Shown one piece after another: positions 18,189 through 28,272 of a stretch of DNA of 64,000 nucleotides. Location of the stretch: NCBI RefSeq assembly GCF_005217605.1, contig NZ_SZPX01000002.1:124001-188000 (forward strand), in the 5' to 3' direction. Position 1 is the stretch's first letter. Each line of letters opens with the position of its first letter. Made by a program: the position numbers and the translations under genes. The DNA comes from Sulfurimonas crateris (GTDB lineage Bacteria; Campylobacterota; Campylobacteria; Campylobacterales; Sulfurimonadaceae). The notes beneath the pieces were generated by a model, which saw nothing but the letters and a program-made list of their open reading frames with translations, did not search any database and was not told where the DNA came from.

Positions 18189-20524
18189 TAGTTACTAGAA
18201 GTTGGTTAAACGAGTGGGTGGATCTGAGCAACATCTCCACAGAGGAACTTGTAAAAACATTTAACTCAATAGGTCTTGAAGTAGACAGCATTTCAACATA
18301 TGAGATCCCTAAAAAGATACTCTTTGGCAGGGTTTTGGATTGTAAAAAGCATCCGGATGCAGACAAGCTCAATGTGTGTCAGGTCGATATAGGGACAAGC
18401 GTGCGTCAGATCGTCTGCGGAGCCTCAAATGTAAGAGCTGGACTTGACGTAGTAGTGGCAACTATCGGTGCCGTTATGCCAAGCGGGCTTACAATAAAGC
18501 CTGTAAAGCTTCGCGGAGTAGAGTCTGAGGGTATGATCTGTTCGGCTAAAGAGATCGGGCTTGAAGATATTTACGATGGAATAATCGAGCTTGATGGCAG
18601 TATAGGGAGCTATACACTTGGCGAAGAGGTCTCTGAGAACCCGATATTCAGCGACGATTTAATCGAGATAGAGCTGACTGCGAACCGCGGTGACTGCTTA
18701 AGTATAAGAGGTATAGCCAGAGACTTGTGCGCAGCATATGACAAGTCTCTAAAAGATGAGAAAAAAGATGAAAATGATGATAAAAGAGTAGGGATCGGAA
18801 GGATTTTGTCTCTATCGCATGAAAATAATTTAAACGTAAACCTTCGCTACAAGGCCGTTGATCTAAAAGAGTTAAATCTTCCGTTTATAGTAAGATTGAG
18901 GCTGGCGCAGATAGAGAACTCAAGAGAGAGCGACATAGAGTCTCTTATGCACTATGCAACTCATAGCAGCGGGGTTATTTTAAGAGCATACGATCATAGC
19001 TTCTTCTGTTCTAAAAATGAGATGCTTGCAAAAGTATCTCTTACGCAGGATGAAAACGGCTACGCTTCGATAATGACAAAAGAGAATAAAAAAGCCTCTA
19101 CTGTCGGAATAATTCAAGAAGATGAGTCAAAAGTAACCGACGAGAAGGGTGTTGTCCTTATAGAGGCAAGCTATATTCCCCCTGAAATAATCTCTAAAAA
19201 AATGCAAGAGTCAAAGATGCTTGCAGGTCCGATGTACTACAGAACTTCAAGAGGGAGTGAACCGGATCTGGATGTAGGTCTATGCTACTGTGTCGGTATA
19301 CTGGAGTCTAATTCAGCTTCATCGGTCTTTGGCGGCACTATTGAGCTTGGCGATTCTCATGAAGATAAGATAATCAGTGTCAGCAAAAAAGAGATAGATG
19401 AGATAATCGGTGCTAACATCGACAAGGCTAAGATCACAAAAATACTTAAAAATCTCGGTTTTGATACGACAAAATCTTCTGCGAACAATTTTGTTGTCTC
19501 TGTTCCTAAATTTAGACATGATATATCCAATAAACAAGATATTGTAGAGGAGATCGTCCGCCTTGTGGGGATTGACAATATCCCCTCAAAACCTTTTAGC
19601 TTCACAGAAGAGAATAGACTAAAAGATGACTATTTTGCCTACAAAAAGAAGCGTGATTATAGACATAAAGCTGCATTTAGCGGCTTTTTTGAGTCGGTTC
19701 ACTTTGTTTTTGATGAGAAGAGGGTTTTAGAGCAGTACGGTTTTGAGACCCTAGATGAGGGTAAAGAGCTTCTAAACCCGATCGTCAATACTCTTGATAC
19801 ACTAAGATCTACTCTTCTAACCGGTCTTTTAAAAGCGGCGTCAAACAACTCTAAAAATGGCTATTATTCTGTAAAGCTATTTGAAGTCGGTTCCGTATTT
19901 AACTCCCAAAGAGAGGAGTCAATGAGGATGGCAGTTCTATTCTCAGGTGACAGAGAGCTTGAGAGTCTCTCAAACGCAGGTAAACCATCAAAGGTTGACT
20001 TTGGATTTTTTACTCAAAAGATCTCAAACATCATCGGAGAGTTTGAACTAAGAGAGTTTAAAACAGAGCACTCGCTCTCTCATCCATTTCAATCTGCTCA
20101 GATCATTATCGGAGATGAAAGTGTAGGGGAGCTGTTTCGCGTTCATCCGGATGTAGAAGAGAGTTATGATCTTGATGTGACCTATATGTGTGAACTTGAT
20201 TTCTCTAAGCTTCCAAGCGGACTAAAGAGTGCTAAAAACAGCTCAAGATATCAGGCGTCACACAGAGACTTGAGTCTTGTTATGCCAAAAGATATGGGTT
20301 ATGATAAGGTCAAGGGTGTTATAGAGGAGTCCTCGGTAGAGAATCTTATCCGCTTCTACCCGGTTGATAAATACAGCGATAAATCTTTGGGTCAAAATAT
20401 GAGTTTGACGATAAGATTTGTTCTTCAGTCGATGGATAAGACGCTAGAAGAGGATGATATTACCAAATCTATGCAGAGTATACTAGATGCACTAAAAGAT
20501 AAATTGGGAATCACTATTAGATGA
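18185..20524 (+). CDS. pheT: Phenylalanyl-tRNA synthetase beta subunit
   Basis: Beta subunit of 779 residues, the normal length. It carries an N-terminal tRNA-binding OB fold ([15 protein letters not shown]), the B3/B4 editing domain, a B5 DNA-binding-like domain and a C-terminal anticodon-binding ferredoxin-like domain ([15 protein letters not shown]). It hydrolyses mischarged Tyr-tRNA-Phe and holds the tRNA. Coupled on both sides by ATGA overlaps with pheS and aroA. Confidence 0.97.
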   Translation: MIVTRSWLNEWVDLSNISTEELVKTFNSIGLEVDSISTYEIPKKILFGRVLDCKKHPDADKLNVCQVDIGTSVRQIVCGASNVRAGLDVVVATIGAVMPSGLTIKPVKLRGVESEGMICSAKEIGLEDIYDGIIELDGSIGSYTLGEEVSENPIFSDDLIEIELTANRGDCLSIRGIARDLCAAYDKSLKDEKKDENDDKRVGIGRILSLSHENNLNVNLRYKAVDLKELNLPFIVRLRLAQIENSRESDIESLMHYATHSSGVILRAYDHSFFCSKNEMLAKVSLTQDENGYASIMTKENKKASTVGIIQEDESKVTDEKGVVLIEASYIPPEIISKKMQESKMLAGPMYYRTSRGSEPDLDVGLCYCVGILESNSASSVFGGTIELGDSHEDKIISVSKKEIDEIIGANIDKAKITKILKNLGFDTTKSSANNFVVSVPKFRHDISNKQDIVEEIVRLVGIDNIPSKPFSFTEENRLKDDYFAYKKKRDYRHKAAFSGFFESVHFVFDEKRVLEQYGFETLDEGKELLNPIVNTLDTLRSTLLTGLLKAASNNSKNGYYSVKLFEVGSVFNSQREESMRMAVLFSGDRELESLSNAGKPSKVDFGFFTQKISNIIGEFELREFKTEHSLSHPFQSAQIIIGDESVGELFRVHPDVEESYDLDVTYMCELDFSKLPSGLKSAKNSSRYQASHRDLSLVMPKDMGYDKVKGVIEESSVENLIRFYPVDKYSDKSLGQNMSLTIRFVLQSMDKTLEEDDITKSMQSILDALKDKLGITIR

Positions 20525-21801
20525 GAAGCGTAAAAGTTACAATAGCGTCACCATTCTCACTTGCAATATCTGAGATAGCACCCGATAAATCAATATCTCA
20601 CCGCTGTGCTATGTTTGCTATGCTAGCAGATGGAACAAGCGAGATCACTAACTTTTTAAGAGCTGAAGATACTTTAAACTCTCTTAATATAGTAAAAAAT
20701 CTCGGCGCAATGGTGGTTGATGATGGAGAAGTTATCAGGATAAGTTCAGAGGGGATCAAAGAGAGCAGCGAGATACTTGACTGTGGAAATTCCGGAACAG
20801 GAATGAGGCTTTTTTGCGGACTTTTAAGCTCGGCAGAGGGGCATTTTGTCCTAACGGGAGATGAGTATCTAAGACGCCGTCCAATGAAGCGAGTGACTGC
20901 ACCTTTGCGTGACATCGGTGCAAAACTTGATGGCAGAAATGATGGCGATCTGGCACCGCTAAGTATTAGAGGTGCATCTCTCAAGGCGTTTAACTACGAG
21001 AGTAAAATCGCTTCTGCACAGGTTAAAAGTGCGATGATCTTGGCAGCTCTTAGAGCAGACGGTGAGTGCAGTTACAGCGAACCTGAACTGAGTCGTGACC
21101 ATACAGAGAGAATGTTAAAAGGGATGGGTGCCCAGATCGAGACGGATGGCTTGATTACAATAATAAAGCCTATGAAAAAGCTTCTCTCTCCGTTAAAAAT
21201 AAGAGTACCCTCAGATCCCTCAAGCGCATTTTTCTTTGCCGTTGCCGCTGCGATCACACCCGGTTCTGATGTCGTGCTGGAGGGTGTTACTTTAAATCCG
21301 ACACGTATAGAGGCGTTCAAGGCGTTAGAGAGAATGGGAGCTGATATCAGCTATGAGACGACTGAGAACAAGTATGAGCCGATCGGAAATATACGCGTAA
21401 AACACTCTCCTCTTAAGGCCATAATCGTTGAAGATAATATCTCTTGGCTGATTGACGAGCTTCCTGCCCTCTCTATAGCCTTTGCATGTGCAGATGGCGT
21501 GAGCGTGGTTAAAAATGCCGAGGAGCTTCGTGTAAAAGAGAGCGATAGGATATCAACAGTAGTTAACGGACTTAGGGCTTGCGGCATAGAGGTTGAAGAG
21601 GTCCATGACGGCTACAGTGTAAAGGGTGGAGAGCTGAGAGCCTCTACGATAGACAGCCACGGAGACCATAGAATTGCTATGAGCTTTATTATCGCCGGAG
21701 CAAAATGCTCAATGCACGTGACGGATATAGAGTGTATAAATACCTCTTTTCCAAACTTTTTCGAGATATTTCAAAAAATAACGAAAGTAGAGTTTTTATA
21801 G
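20521..21801 (+). CDS. aroA: EPSP synthase (3-phosphoshikimate 1-carboxyvinyltransferase)
   Basis: Transfers enolpyruvyl from PEP to shikimate-3-phosphate in the aromatic pathway. Conserved parts are [11 protein letters not shown] near the N-terminus, [24 protein letters not shown], the catalytic [10 protein letters not shown] and [12 protein letters not shown]. Length 426 is normal. Overlaps pheT by ATGA and is followed directly by ispH, as in C. jejuni. Confidence 0.97.
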   Translation: MRSVKVTIASPFSLAISEIAPDKSISHRCAMFAMLADGTSEITNFLRAEDTLNSLNIVKNLGAMVVDDGEVIRISSEGIKESSEILDCGNSGTGMRLFCGLLSSAEGHFVLTGDEYLRRRPMKRVTAPLRDIGAKLDGRNDGDLAPLSIRGASLKAFNYESKIASAQVKSAMILAALRADGECSYSEPELSRDHTERMLKGMGAQIETDGLITIIKPMKKLLSPLKIRVPSDPSSAFFFAVAAAITPGSDVVLEGVTLNPTRIEAFKALERMGADISYETTENKYEPIGNIRVKHSPLKAIIVEDNISWLIDELPALSIAFACADGVSVVKNAEELRVKESDRISTVVNGLRACGIEVEEVHDGYSVKGGELRASTIDSHGDHRIAMSFIIAGAKCSMHVTDIECINTSFPNFFEIFQKITKVEFL

Positions 21802-22644
21802 ATGAAGATAGAGCTAGCTGAGAGTTACGGTTTTTGTTTCGGTGTAAAGCGTGCAATTAAAATTGCAGAAGATAATAAAAACTCCTCTACTTACGGACCC
21901 CTTATCCATAATTCAAAAGAGATCGAGAGGCTTGAGAAAGACTTTAAAGTCGGACTTACTGACGATCACAGAAGCTTCTCTTCGGGTGATAAAGCGGTCA
22001 TACGTACACACGGCATACCCAAAAATGAGCTCTCAGAGCTAAAAGCAAACAACGTAAATGTTGTAGATGCGACTTGCCCATATGTTACAAAACCGCAGCA
22101 GATATGCCAAGAGATGAGTGAGCAGGGCTACGACATTATCATCTTTGGAGACGAGGCTCATCCCGAGATAAAGGGTGTTAAGAGTTACGCGACTTACGGA
22201 GCGACCGTAGTTACCTCTCCAAAAGAGCTTGAAGATCTAAAGTTAAAAGATAAGATAGCTTTAGTTGCTCAGACAACAAGAAAAGTTGAAGACTATTTGG
22301 AAGTGGCAAATTATCTTATACCGCGTCATAAAGAGGTGAGGGTCTTTAACACCATCTGTAACGCGACATTTGAAAACCAAGAGGCAGTTAGAAAAATATC
22401 AAAAAAAGCCGACGTTATGATAATCATAGGCGGAAAAAATTCATCAAACACAAAACAGTTATTTAGCATCTCCCATGACAACTGTAAAGACAGCTACCAT
22501 ATCGAAGACGAGAATGATCTCGATTTTTCATGGTTTGATGGCAAAGAGTTCTGCGGAATAAGTGCTGGAGCATCCACACCTGACTGGATCATACAAAATG
22601 TTGTAAATGCTATAGAGAAGAATCAGCAAACAAAAAACAGCTAG
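21802..22644 (+). CDS. ispH: 4-hydroxy-3-methylbut-2-enyl diphosphate reductase
   Basis: Iron-sulfur enzyme that makes IPP and DMAPP, the last MEP-pathway step, feeding the prenyl synthase of this window. Cluster cysteines are C12 (YGFCFGVKRA), C92 (DATCPYV) and the one in NTICNATFENQE. Length 280 is normal for this phylum. It starts immediately after the aroA stop. Confidence 0.97.
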   Translation: MKIELAESYGFCFGVKRAIKIAEDNKNSSTYGPLIHNSKEIERLEKDFKVGLTDDHRSFSSGDKAVIRTHGIPKNELSELKANNVNVVDATCPYVTKPQQICQEMSEQGYDIIIFGDEAHPEIKGVKSYATYGATVVTSPKELEDLKLKDKIALVAQTTRKVEDYLEVANYLIPRHKEVRVFNTICNATFENQEAVRKISKKADVMIIIGGKNSSNTKQLFSISHDNCKDSYHIEDENDLDFSWFDGKEFCGISAGASTPDWIIQNVVNAIEKNQQTKNS

Positions 22645-22741
22645 AGTATAGCGTCCGAATTTTACACACTTTTACCCGCAAAAATATCTTTTAATCCTCT
22701 TAATTTATATCCGATTAATGCTAAAGTTATCAATAATTGGG

Positions 22742-22747
22742 TATAAT
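22742..22747 (+). promoter_or_regulatory. Putative -10 box of rpsA
   Basis: TATAAT 31 bases upstream of the rpsA ATG in the 134-base gap after ispH; AGAGGAT precedes the start codon. No conserved -35 box is visible. Confidence 0.5.
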
Positions 22748-22778
22748 CACGAAATTTTTATGTAACAGAGGATAGGTA

Positions 22779-24434
22779 ATGGCGTTCGATAACGAATCAT
22801 TTGAAGAAGAAGAAAATTTTGCGGAGATGTTTGCTGCTAGCGAGAAGCAGCAGGAAACAAGCCGCATTGTTGAGGGTGAAATTGTAGAAATCCAAGCGGA
22901 TGAAAATAGAGCACTAGTAGGTGTTGGCGATAAACTAGAGGGTATTCTTAGTTTAGACGAAATCAGTGAAAATGGTGAACTTAAGTTTAATGTTGGCGAC
23001 AAGATTAAAGTAATGGTAACGGGATACTATAACGAGCGTCCTAAAATATCTTACAAAAAAGTACTTGAGCAGCAAAAAACAATAGACTTTATTGATAAAT
23101 ACAAAGAGAACTTTGAAGATTTAGTTATTGACGGTGTTATCACCAAGAAGAACCGTGGCGGTTACGTTGTAGAAGCTGACGGTGTATCTTTCTTTATGCC
23201 TCGTTCATTGGCTGCTTTTAAAGAGAGTGACGAAGTTGTAGGTCGCAAGATAAAAGCTCAAGTCGTGAAAATCGATGAAGAGCAGAACTCTATTGTTGTA
23301 TCTCGCCGTAAACTTTTTAATGATGAGCGTAAAAAGAAAAAAGAGATAATTGACAAGTTGATGGAAGATGATTCTGTTGTAGAGGGAACTATCAAGAAGA
23401 TAACAAGCTACGGTATGTTCGTAGATGTTGGCGGTGTAGATGGTTTAGTTCACTACAACGAGATCAGCTATAAAGGTCCTGTTAATCCGTCAAAACTCTA
23501 TAAAGAGGGTGACACTGTAGGTGTTAAAGCAATCTCTTACGATAAAGACAAAAGACATCTTTCACTATCTATCAAAGCGGTTCATCCTGATCCATGGGAA
23601 GAAGTTGAGAGCGAACTGGACGAAGGCGATACAATTACAGTTACTGTTTCAAACATTGAAGCGTATGGCGTTTTTGTTGATCTGGGAAATGACATTGAAG
23701 GTTTCTTGCACATATCTGAGATCTCATGGGATAAAAACGTTAAAAATCCAAATGACTACTTAACAGTAGGAGAAGAGATCGATGTTGAAGTTATCGAGAT
23801 AAATCCTAAAACTCACAAACTTCGTGTATCACTTAAAAAACTTCTTCCAAAACCGTTTGATGAATTTGTCAAAAACCATAGTGAGGGAGATGTTGTTACA
23901 GGAGCTGTTACATCATTGACAGACTTTGGAGCATTTGTACGTATTGATGGTGTTGAGGGTCTTCTTCATAACCAAGATATCTCATGGGACAAAAACGTTA
24001 AGTGTAAAGATGTTTTAAAATCTGGTGACGAAGTTGAAGTCAAGATCGCCAAGATCAGCCCTGAAGACCAAAAAATATCACTAAATAGAAAAGCACTTTT
24101 AGAGAGTCCCATAGATGCATTCGCTAAAACTCACAAGGTAAACAGCCTTGTTACAGGAACTGTTCGTGACATTAAAGATTTTGGTGTTTTTGTATCTTTA
24201 GAAGATGGCGTTGATGCGCTTATCCGTGATGAAGATCTTGCTCCGCTAGAGAAGAGCGAACTTGAGATAGGACAAAAGATCGAAGCTGCAATAGCAGTTA
24301 TCGATACTCGTCGTGACCGTATCCGCCTCTCTGTAAAAAAACTTGATTACATAAAAAACCAAGCGATGCTTGATGAGATCAACGATGACGAATCACACTC
24401 GCTGGGTGATTTGATAAAAGATAAATTTAAGTAA
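22779..24434 (+). CDS. rpsA: 30S ribosomal protein S1
   Basis: RNA-binding protein that helps the 30S subunit load mRNAs. Six S1 OB-fold repeats can be traced at roughly residues 29-95, 111-180, 197-265, 282-352, 367-437 and 452-525. The later ones carry typical motifs such as YGVFVDLG...GFLHISEISW and FGAFVRIDGVEGLLH. Length 551 is close to E. coli S1. The next genes follow within a few bases. Confidence 0.97.
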   Translation: MAFDNESFEEEENFAEMFAASEKQQETSRIVEGEIVEIQADENRALVGVGDKLEGILSLDEISENGELKFNVGDKIKVMVTGYYNERPKISYKKVLEQQKTIDFIDKYKENFEDLVIDGVITKKNRGGYVVEADGVSFFMPRSLAAFKESDEVVGRKIKAQVVKIDEEQNSIVVSRRKLFNDERKKKKEIIDKLMEDDSVVEGTIKKITSYGMFVDVGGVDGLVHYNEISYKGPVNPSKLYKEGDTVGVKAISYDKDKRHLSLSIKAVHPDPWEEVESELDEGDTITVTVSNIEAYGVFVDLGNDIEGFLHISEISWDKNVKNPNDYLTVGEEIDVEVIEINPKTHKLRVSLKKLLPKPFDEFVKNHSEGDVVTGAVTSLTDFGAFVRIDGVEGLLHNQDISWDKNVKCKDVLKSGDEVEVKIAKISPEDQKISLNRKALLESPIDAFAKTHKVNSLVTGTVRDIKDFGVFVSLEDGVDALIRDEDLAPLEKSELEIGQKIEAAIAVIDTRRDRIRLSVKKLDYIKNQAMLDEINDDESHSLGDLIKDKFK

Positions 24435-24439
24435 ATATC

Positions 24440-24919
24440 GTGCAAAAGATTTTAAAATGGCTAACCCTGCTAATAGCGGTAGGGGTAGCTGTTTTTGTTG
24501 TTTTTTTTCTTATTTCAATTAACTCTAATGAGACTTCCGTTAATTTGGTCCCGCTGGAACATAGAAGCGAAGTTGCCGTAAAAGATAGAGAAAATATCTG
24601 GCTTGAGAGCTTTTCAAAAACGGAGAGACTCGGATATTTTTATCCTGTGAACGAAGTTTTTATTCAAGTTGATTTGAATGAGAAAGTAGCAGAAAAGACT
24701 ATTTACAGACTCTCTGCACCCATAGCTGATCCTTATCAGCTCTTCTGCTTAAAAGAGGAGCTAAAACAGCATCAGCTAAAGTACTATCTTAAAAAAGATA
24801 AGAGCGGTGCAGAGTTGCTAATTTACTCAAAAGAGAGAGACAAGTTGGAATCTCTCGTTAAAGTTTTAAAGAATTACCAAATCTCAGCCACTGTTGGGCT
24901 GTACAAAGAGGATACATAA
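24440..24919 (+). CDS. Membrane-anchored periplasmic protein (Cj0892c-like position)
   Basis: A 159-residue protein with one N-terminal transmembrane segment (about residues 8-27) and a periplasmic domain of mixed charge. I recognise no family. Start is GTG, five bases after the rpsA stop, and the stop overlaps the serA ATG (TAATG). A small membrane or periplasmic protein sits between rpsA and serA in C. jejuni too, so the position is conserved although the role is unknown. Confidence 0.75.
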   Translation: MQKILKWLTLLIAVGVAVFVVFFLISINSNETSVNLVPLEHRSEVAVKDRENIWLESFSKTERLGYFYPVNEVFIQVDLNEKVAEKTIYRLSAPIADPYQLFCLKEELKQHQLKYYLKKDKSGAELLIYSKERDKLESLVKVLKNYQISATVGLYKEDT

Positions 24920-26508
24920 TGCAAAAACATACTATAGTTGTTTGTGACCATATTCACGAAGCCGGTTTGGAGATGCTTAGGAATGATGAAAACATAAATT
25001 TTATCATGGCTGCTGACGAAGATAAGGTAAAGCTTTTAGATATTATTGAGCAAGCTGACGTTGCTATAACAAGAAGCTCGACTGATGTTGACGATAAATT
25101 TATCGCACATGCAAAAAATATGAAAGCAATTGTACGTGCTGGTGTAGGTGTTGACAATGTGGATATACAGGGATGTTCAAAAGAGGGGATAATCGTTATG
25201 AACGTCCCTACTGCTAACACTATTGCAGCGGTCGAGCTTACAATGGCGCATATGCTCTCTTGTATGAGAATGTTCCCATATTCACACAACCATTTAAAAA
25301 ACGAGAGAGTCTGGAAAAGAGAGAAGTGGTACGGGTATGAGCTAAAAGGAAAGAAACTCGGTGTTATCGGTTTTGGAAACATAGGAAGCCGCGTAGCAAA
25401 GAGAGCTCAAGCTTTTGAGATGGATATTGTGGCTTACGACCCGTATATAAACCCATCTAAAGTTACAGACTACGATATGACATATACAAAGAACTTTGAT
25501 GATATTTTGGCTTGCGATATTATCACTATCCATACGCCTAAAAACAAAGAGACTATCAATATGATAAGCAGTGCCGAGATCGCAAAGATGAAAGAGGGCG
25601 TTGTCCTTATTAACTGTGCAAGAGGCGGTCTTTATAATGAAGAGGCTCTATATGCGGGTCTAAAAAGCGGCAAGATCCGTTTTGCGGGAATTGATGTTTT
25701 TATGAAAGAGCCTGCAACCGATCATCCTCTTCTTGATCTTGATAACGTAACTGTTTCTCCTCACCTCGGTGCAAATACTTACGAATCACAATACAACATA
25801 GGTGTTCAGGCTGCTACGAATGCGATCTCTGCTGCAAAAGGCATCTCTTATCCGCATGCTATGAACCTGCCTATAGATGAGAGCAAGATACCTTCATTTG
25901 TAAAACCTTTCTTGGAGATGGGACAGAAGATCGGTTTCTTAGAATCTCAGCTTAACAAGTCTCAGATCATCTCAATCAAAGTGAGCGGACAGGGAGAGAT
26001 AGCTAAATATGTAGACTCTCTTGCTACTTTTGTTGCCGTTGGTGCAATGAGCCAGATAAGCGATGATACTATCAACTATGTAAATGCAGATTTTATCGCT
26101 AAAGAAAAAGGGATAAAGATAGAGTCAGAAGCGCTTCACGACTCGTCTGTCTATAAAAACCTTATTACAATTAAGCTTACTACGGCAGAGGGTGGAACAA
26201 CTACTATCAGTGCTACGATCTTTGATGACAACGTATTTAGAATCGTATCAATTGACGGTTTTGACATCGAAGTTGCGCTAAAAGGCGATATGGTAGTTCT
26301 TAAAAACAGAGATGTCCCGGGTGTTATCGGAAATATCGGTTCTACTCTGGCAAAACACAGCGTAAATATTGCAGACTTCTCGCTTGCTAGAAACGATAAG
26401 AAAGAGGCTCTGGCAGTTATCTTAGTCGATAATATTATTAATGATATTACGCTAAATGAGCTTCTAGAAGTTGATGCTTGCATAAGCGTTCAATACGCAA
26501 GAATGTAA
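24919..26508 (+). CDS. serA: D-3-phosphoglycerate dehydrogenase
   Basis: Oxidises 3-phosphoglycerate with NAD+ in the first step of serine synthesis. The NAD-binding motif is LGVIGFGNIGSRVAKR (about residues 151-166), with the substrate/catalytic segments VLINCARGGLYNE and DVFMKEPATDHPLLD...SPHLGANT. The 529-residue length is the long form, with the intervening and C-terminal ACT regulatory domains (VPGVIGNIGSTLAKHSVNIADF), so serine feedback is likely. Confidence 0.96.
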   Translation: MQKHTIVVCDHIHEAGLEMLRNDENINFIMAADEDKVKLLDIIEQADVAITRSSTDVDDKFIAHAKNMKAIVRAGVGVDNVDIQGCSKEGIIVMNVPTANTIAAVELTMAHMLSCMRMFPYSHNHLKNERVWKREKWYGYELKGKKLGVIGFGNIGSRVAKRAQAFEMDIVAYDPYINPSKVTDYDMTYTKNFDDILACDIITIHTPKNKETINMISSAEIAKMKEGVVLINCARGGLYNEEALYAGLKSGKIRFAGIDVFMKEPATDHPLLDLDNVTVSPHLGANTYESQYNIGVQAATNAISAAKGISYPHAMNLPIDESKIPSFVKPFLEMGQKIGFLESQLNKSQIISIKVSGQGEIAKYVDSLATFVAVGAMSQISDDTINYVNADFIAKEKGIKIESEALHDSSVYKNLITIKLTTAEGGTTTISATIFDDNVFRIVSIDGFDIEVALKGDMVVLKNRDVPGVIGNIGSTLAKHSVNIADFSLARNDKKEALAVILVDNIINDITLNELLEVDACISVQYARM

Positions 26509-26512
26509 AAAC

Positions 26513-26558
26513 TTAGCGGGCTATGCCCGCTAAAAAATATGCACACCTAACGGTGTGC
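26513..26558. terminator. Double hairpin terminator between serA and the RND operon
   Basis: Two perfect stems lie between convergent genes: TTAGCGGGC-TAT-GCCCGCTAA (26513-26533) and GCACACC-TAAC-GGTGTGC (26541-26558). On the minus strand the first stem is followed by GTTTTTAC, so it can end the RND operon; on the plus strand it ends serA with less T support. Confidence 0.65.
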
Positions 26559-26583
26559 GTAGAAACCCCTTTAAAAGAGATTC

Positions 26584-28272
26584 CTACTTCTTATCCATAT
26601 TAAAATGTCTCTCTAGATCAGCTTTATAAAGAAGTATCGGAACAACTATCAGTGAAGCGATAACAGCCGCAATCGTTCCAAAGATAAGAGCGACTCCAAG
26701 CCCTCCAAATACCGCATCTCCAGCTAAAAGAGTTGAAGCAAGTATTATTGCCGCAGCTGTTAGAAAGATAGGCTTAGCACGCGTTGCAGTTGCGTAAGCG
26801 ATAGCCTCGGCTTTTTTCATTCCACTATCTTTCATAAGCGAAGCGGTAAAGTCTATCAGAAGCAGAGAGTTTCTTGAGCTTATCCCGATCAGGGCTATAA
26901 AGCCTATGAGAGAAGTAGCTGTCAAGAAGAAGGTGTCTGCAGTAAATAGATCCATGATCCAGTGCCCGACTATCACTCCTATGATCGAGAGAAATGAGCC
27001 TAGAAGTATGATTCCGCTAAGCGTATAGCTTTTATAGTAGATTACCATCAGTAAAAAGATAAGAACCAAAGCGGCTATAAATGCGGCACCAAGCTCTACG
27101 AAAGTATCAAGCGTTACCTCCATCTCTCCATCCCAGATAAGTTTATATACATTTTTGGAACTTTTGTCTGTGAGCTTAAGATTAAAGAGACCAATTTTTT
27201 CGATCTCATATTTGTCGCTAAAGGTGTCTAAGATGGTATCTCTTGCCTCCATAAGCGGATAAACCTGTGAGACCATATCTGTCTCAGCCATTACATTTGT
27301 CATCTGGTGAAGATTCTTGCTCATTATCATGGGATTTGATTTTTTAGGCATTATACTCACAAGCTCTGTAATAGGCGTCATCATCCCCATCTCGTTCATA
27401 AGTTTCAAAGATGAGAGCTTTGCTTTGATAGCATCTATATCTTTTGAGGAGAATTTTTTAGACTCTACACTAAGTGATAGATAGATTGGGATCTGATCGT
27501 TTGCCAAATCTGAGTTTTTAACAGCGATCTGCATCCCTTCAAAAGCCAGATATAAAATATCATTTAGCTGTTTTACGCTGATGCCTGAGAGTGAAGCTTT
27601 TGTGCCGTCAACTTCTACCTCAAAAGTGTCGTAGATCTCATCTTGCATGACCTCGACATCTACAAGGCCCTCAGTATTTTTAAATACATCCGCTACTCTG
27701 TTTGAGAGCTCTCTGATGCCATCTGCGTCATCACCGTATATCTCTGCGACAATAGCAGCCAATACCGGAGGACCTGCCGGAGGTTCTACAAAAGTGATGG
27801 TTGTTTTATCGTAGATAGATGAGCAGCTTTTTTGGATATCCGGTCTCATTCTTTGAACCATAAAGTATGATGGCTCTTCTCTGTGGTGTTTCTCAGATAG
27901 ATTGACCACGATCTCTGCTACATTTTCGGAGTTTTTAAAGTGTGAGCCTTTAATAAGACCTGCAAAGTCAAGAGGTGCGCCCATCCCGAGAAATATCTCG
28001 AAATCTTCAACCTCTTTCTCTTTTTTTATAAAACCTGCAACACACTCCGTTACCTCTCTTGTCTGCTCGATAGAGCTTCCCTCGGCCAGAGTGGTATATA
28101 TGGTAAATGTATCGTTGTTTTTCCCCGGAAGCATCTTTGCCAAAACCATATTGCTAGGCGCTATCATCAATACGGAGAGAATAAAAGCTATTAAAGTTGT
28201 AAAAAGTATCAAGTTTCTTTGAAGGGGGCTTTGAATTCCGTTAAGTACCGCATCTTGAAATTTTTTAAACAT
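26584..28272 (-). CDS. RND efflux permease, C-terminal half
   Basis: Corresponds to the second repeat of an AcrB-type pump: TM7 (about residues 20-43), the second periplasmic porter loop, and TM8-12 (about residues 390-550). TM10 has GISSRNSLLLIDF where HAE1 pumps carry a conserved lysine. It lacks the first half, which is encoded just upstream in another reading frame; the two overlap by 8 bases (ATGTTTAA). Its ATG has its own strong ribosome-binding site GAGGAG inside the end of the N-terminal half, so it looks like a genuine separate gene. Both halves sum to 1091 residues, the size of one full pump. Confidence 0.85.
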   Translation of the reverse strand: MFKKFQDAVLNGIQSPLQRNLILFTTLIAFILSVLMIAPSNMVLAKMLPGKNNDTFTIYTTLAEGSSIEQTREVTECVAGFIKKEKEVEDFEIFLGMGAPLDFAGLIKGSHFKNSENVAEIVVNLSEKHHREEPSYFMVQRMRPDIQKSCSSIYDKTTITFVEPPAGPPVLAAIVAEIYGDDADGIRELSNRVADVFKNTEGLVDVEVMQDEIYDTFEVEVDGTKASLSGISVKQLNDILYLAFEGMQIAVKNSDLANDQIPIYLSLSVESKKFSSKDIDAIKAKLSSLKLMNEMGMMTPITELVSIMPKKSNPMIMSKNLHQMTNVMAETDMVSQVYPLMEARDTILDTFSDKYEIEKIGLFNLKLTDKSSKNVYKLIWDGEMEVTLDTFVELGAAFIAALVLIFLLMVIYYKSYTLSGIILLGSFLSIIGVIVGHWIMDLFTADTFFLTATSLIGFIALIGISSRNSLLLIDFTASLMKDSGMKKAEAIAYATATRAKPIFLTAAAIILASTLLAGDAVFGGLGVALIFGTIAAVIASLIVVPILLYKADLERHFNMDKK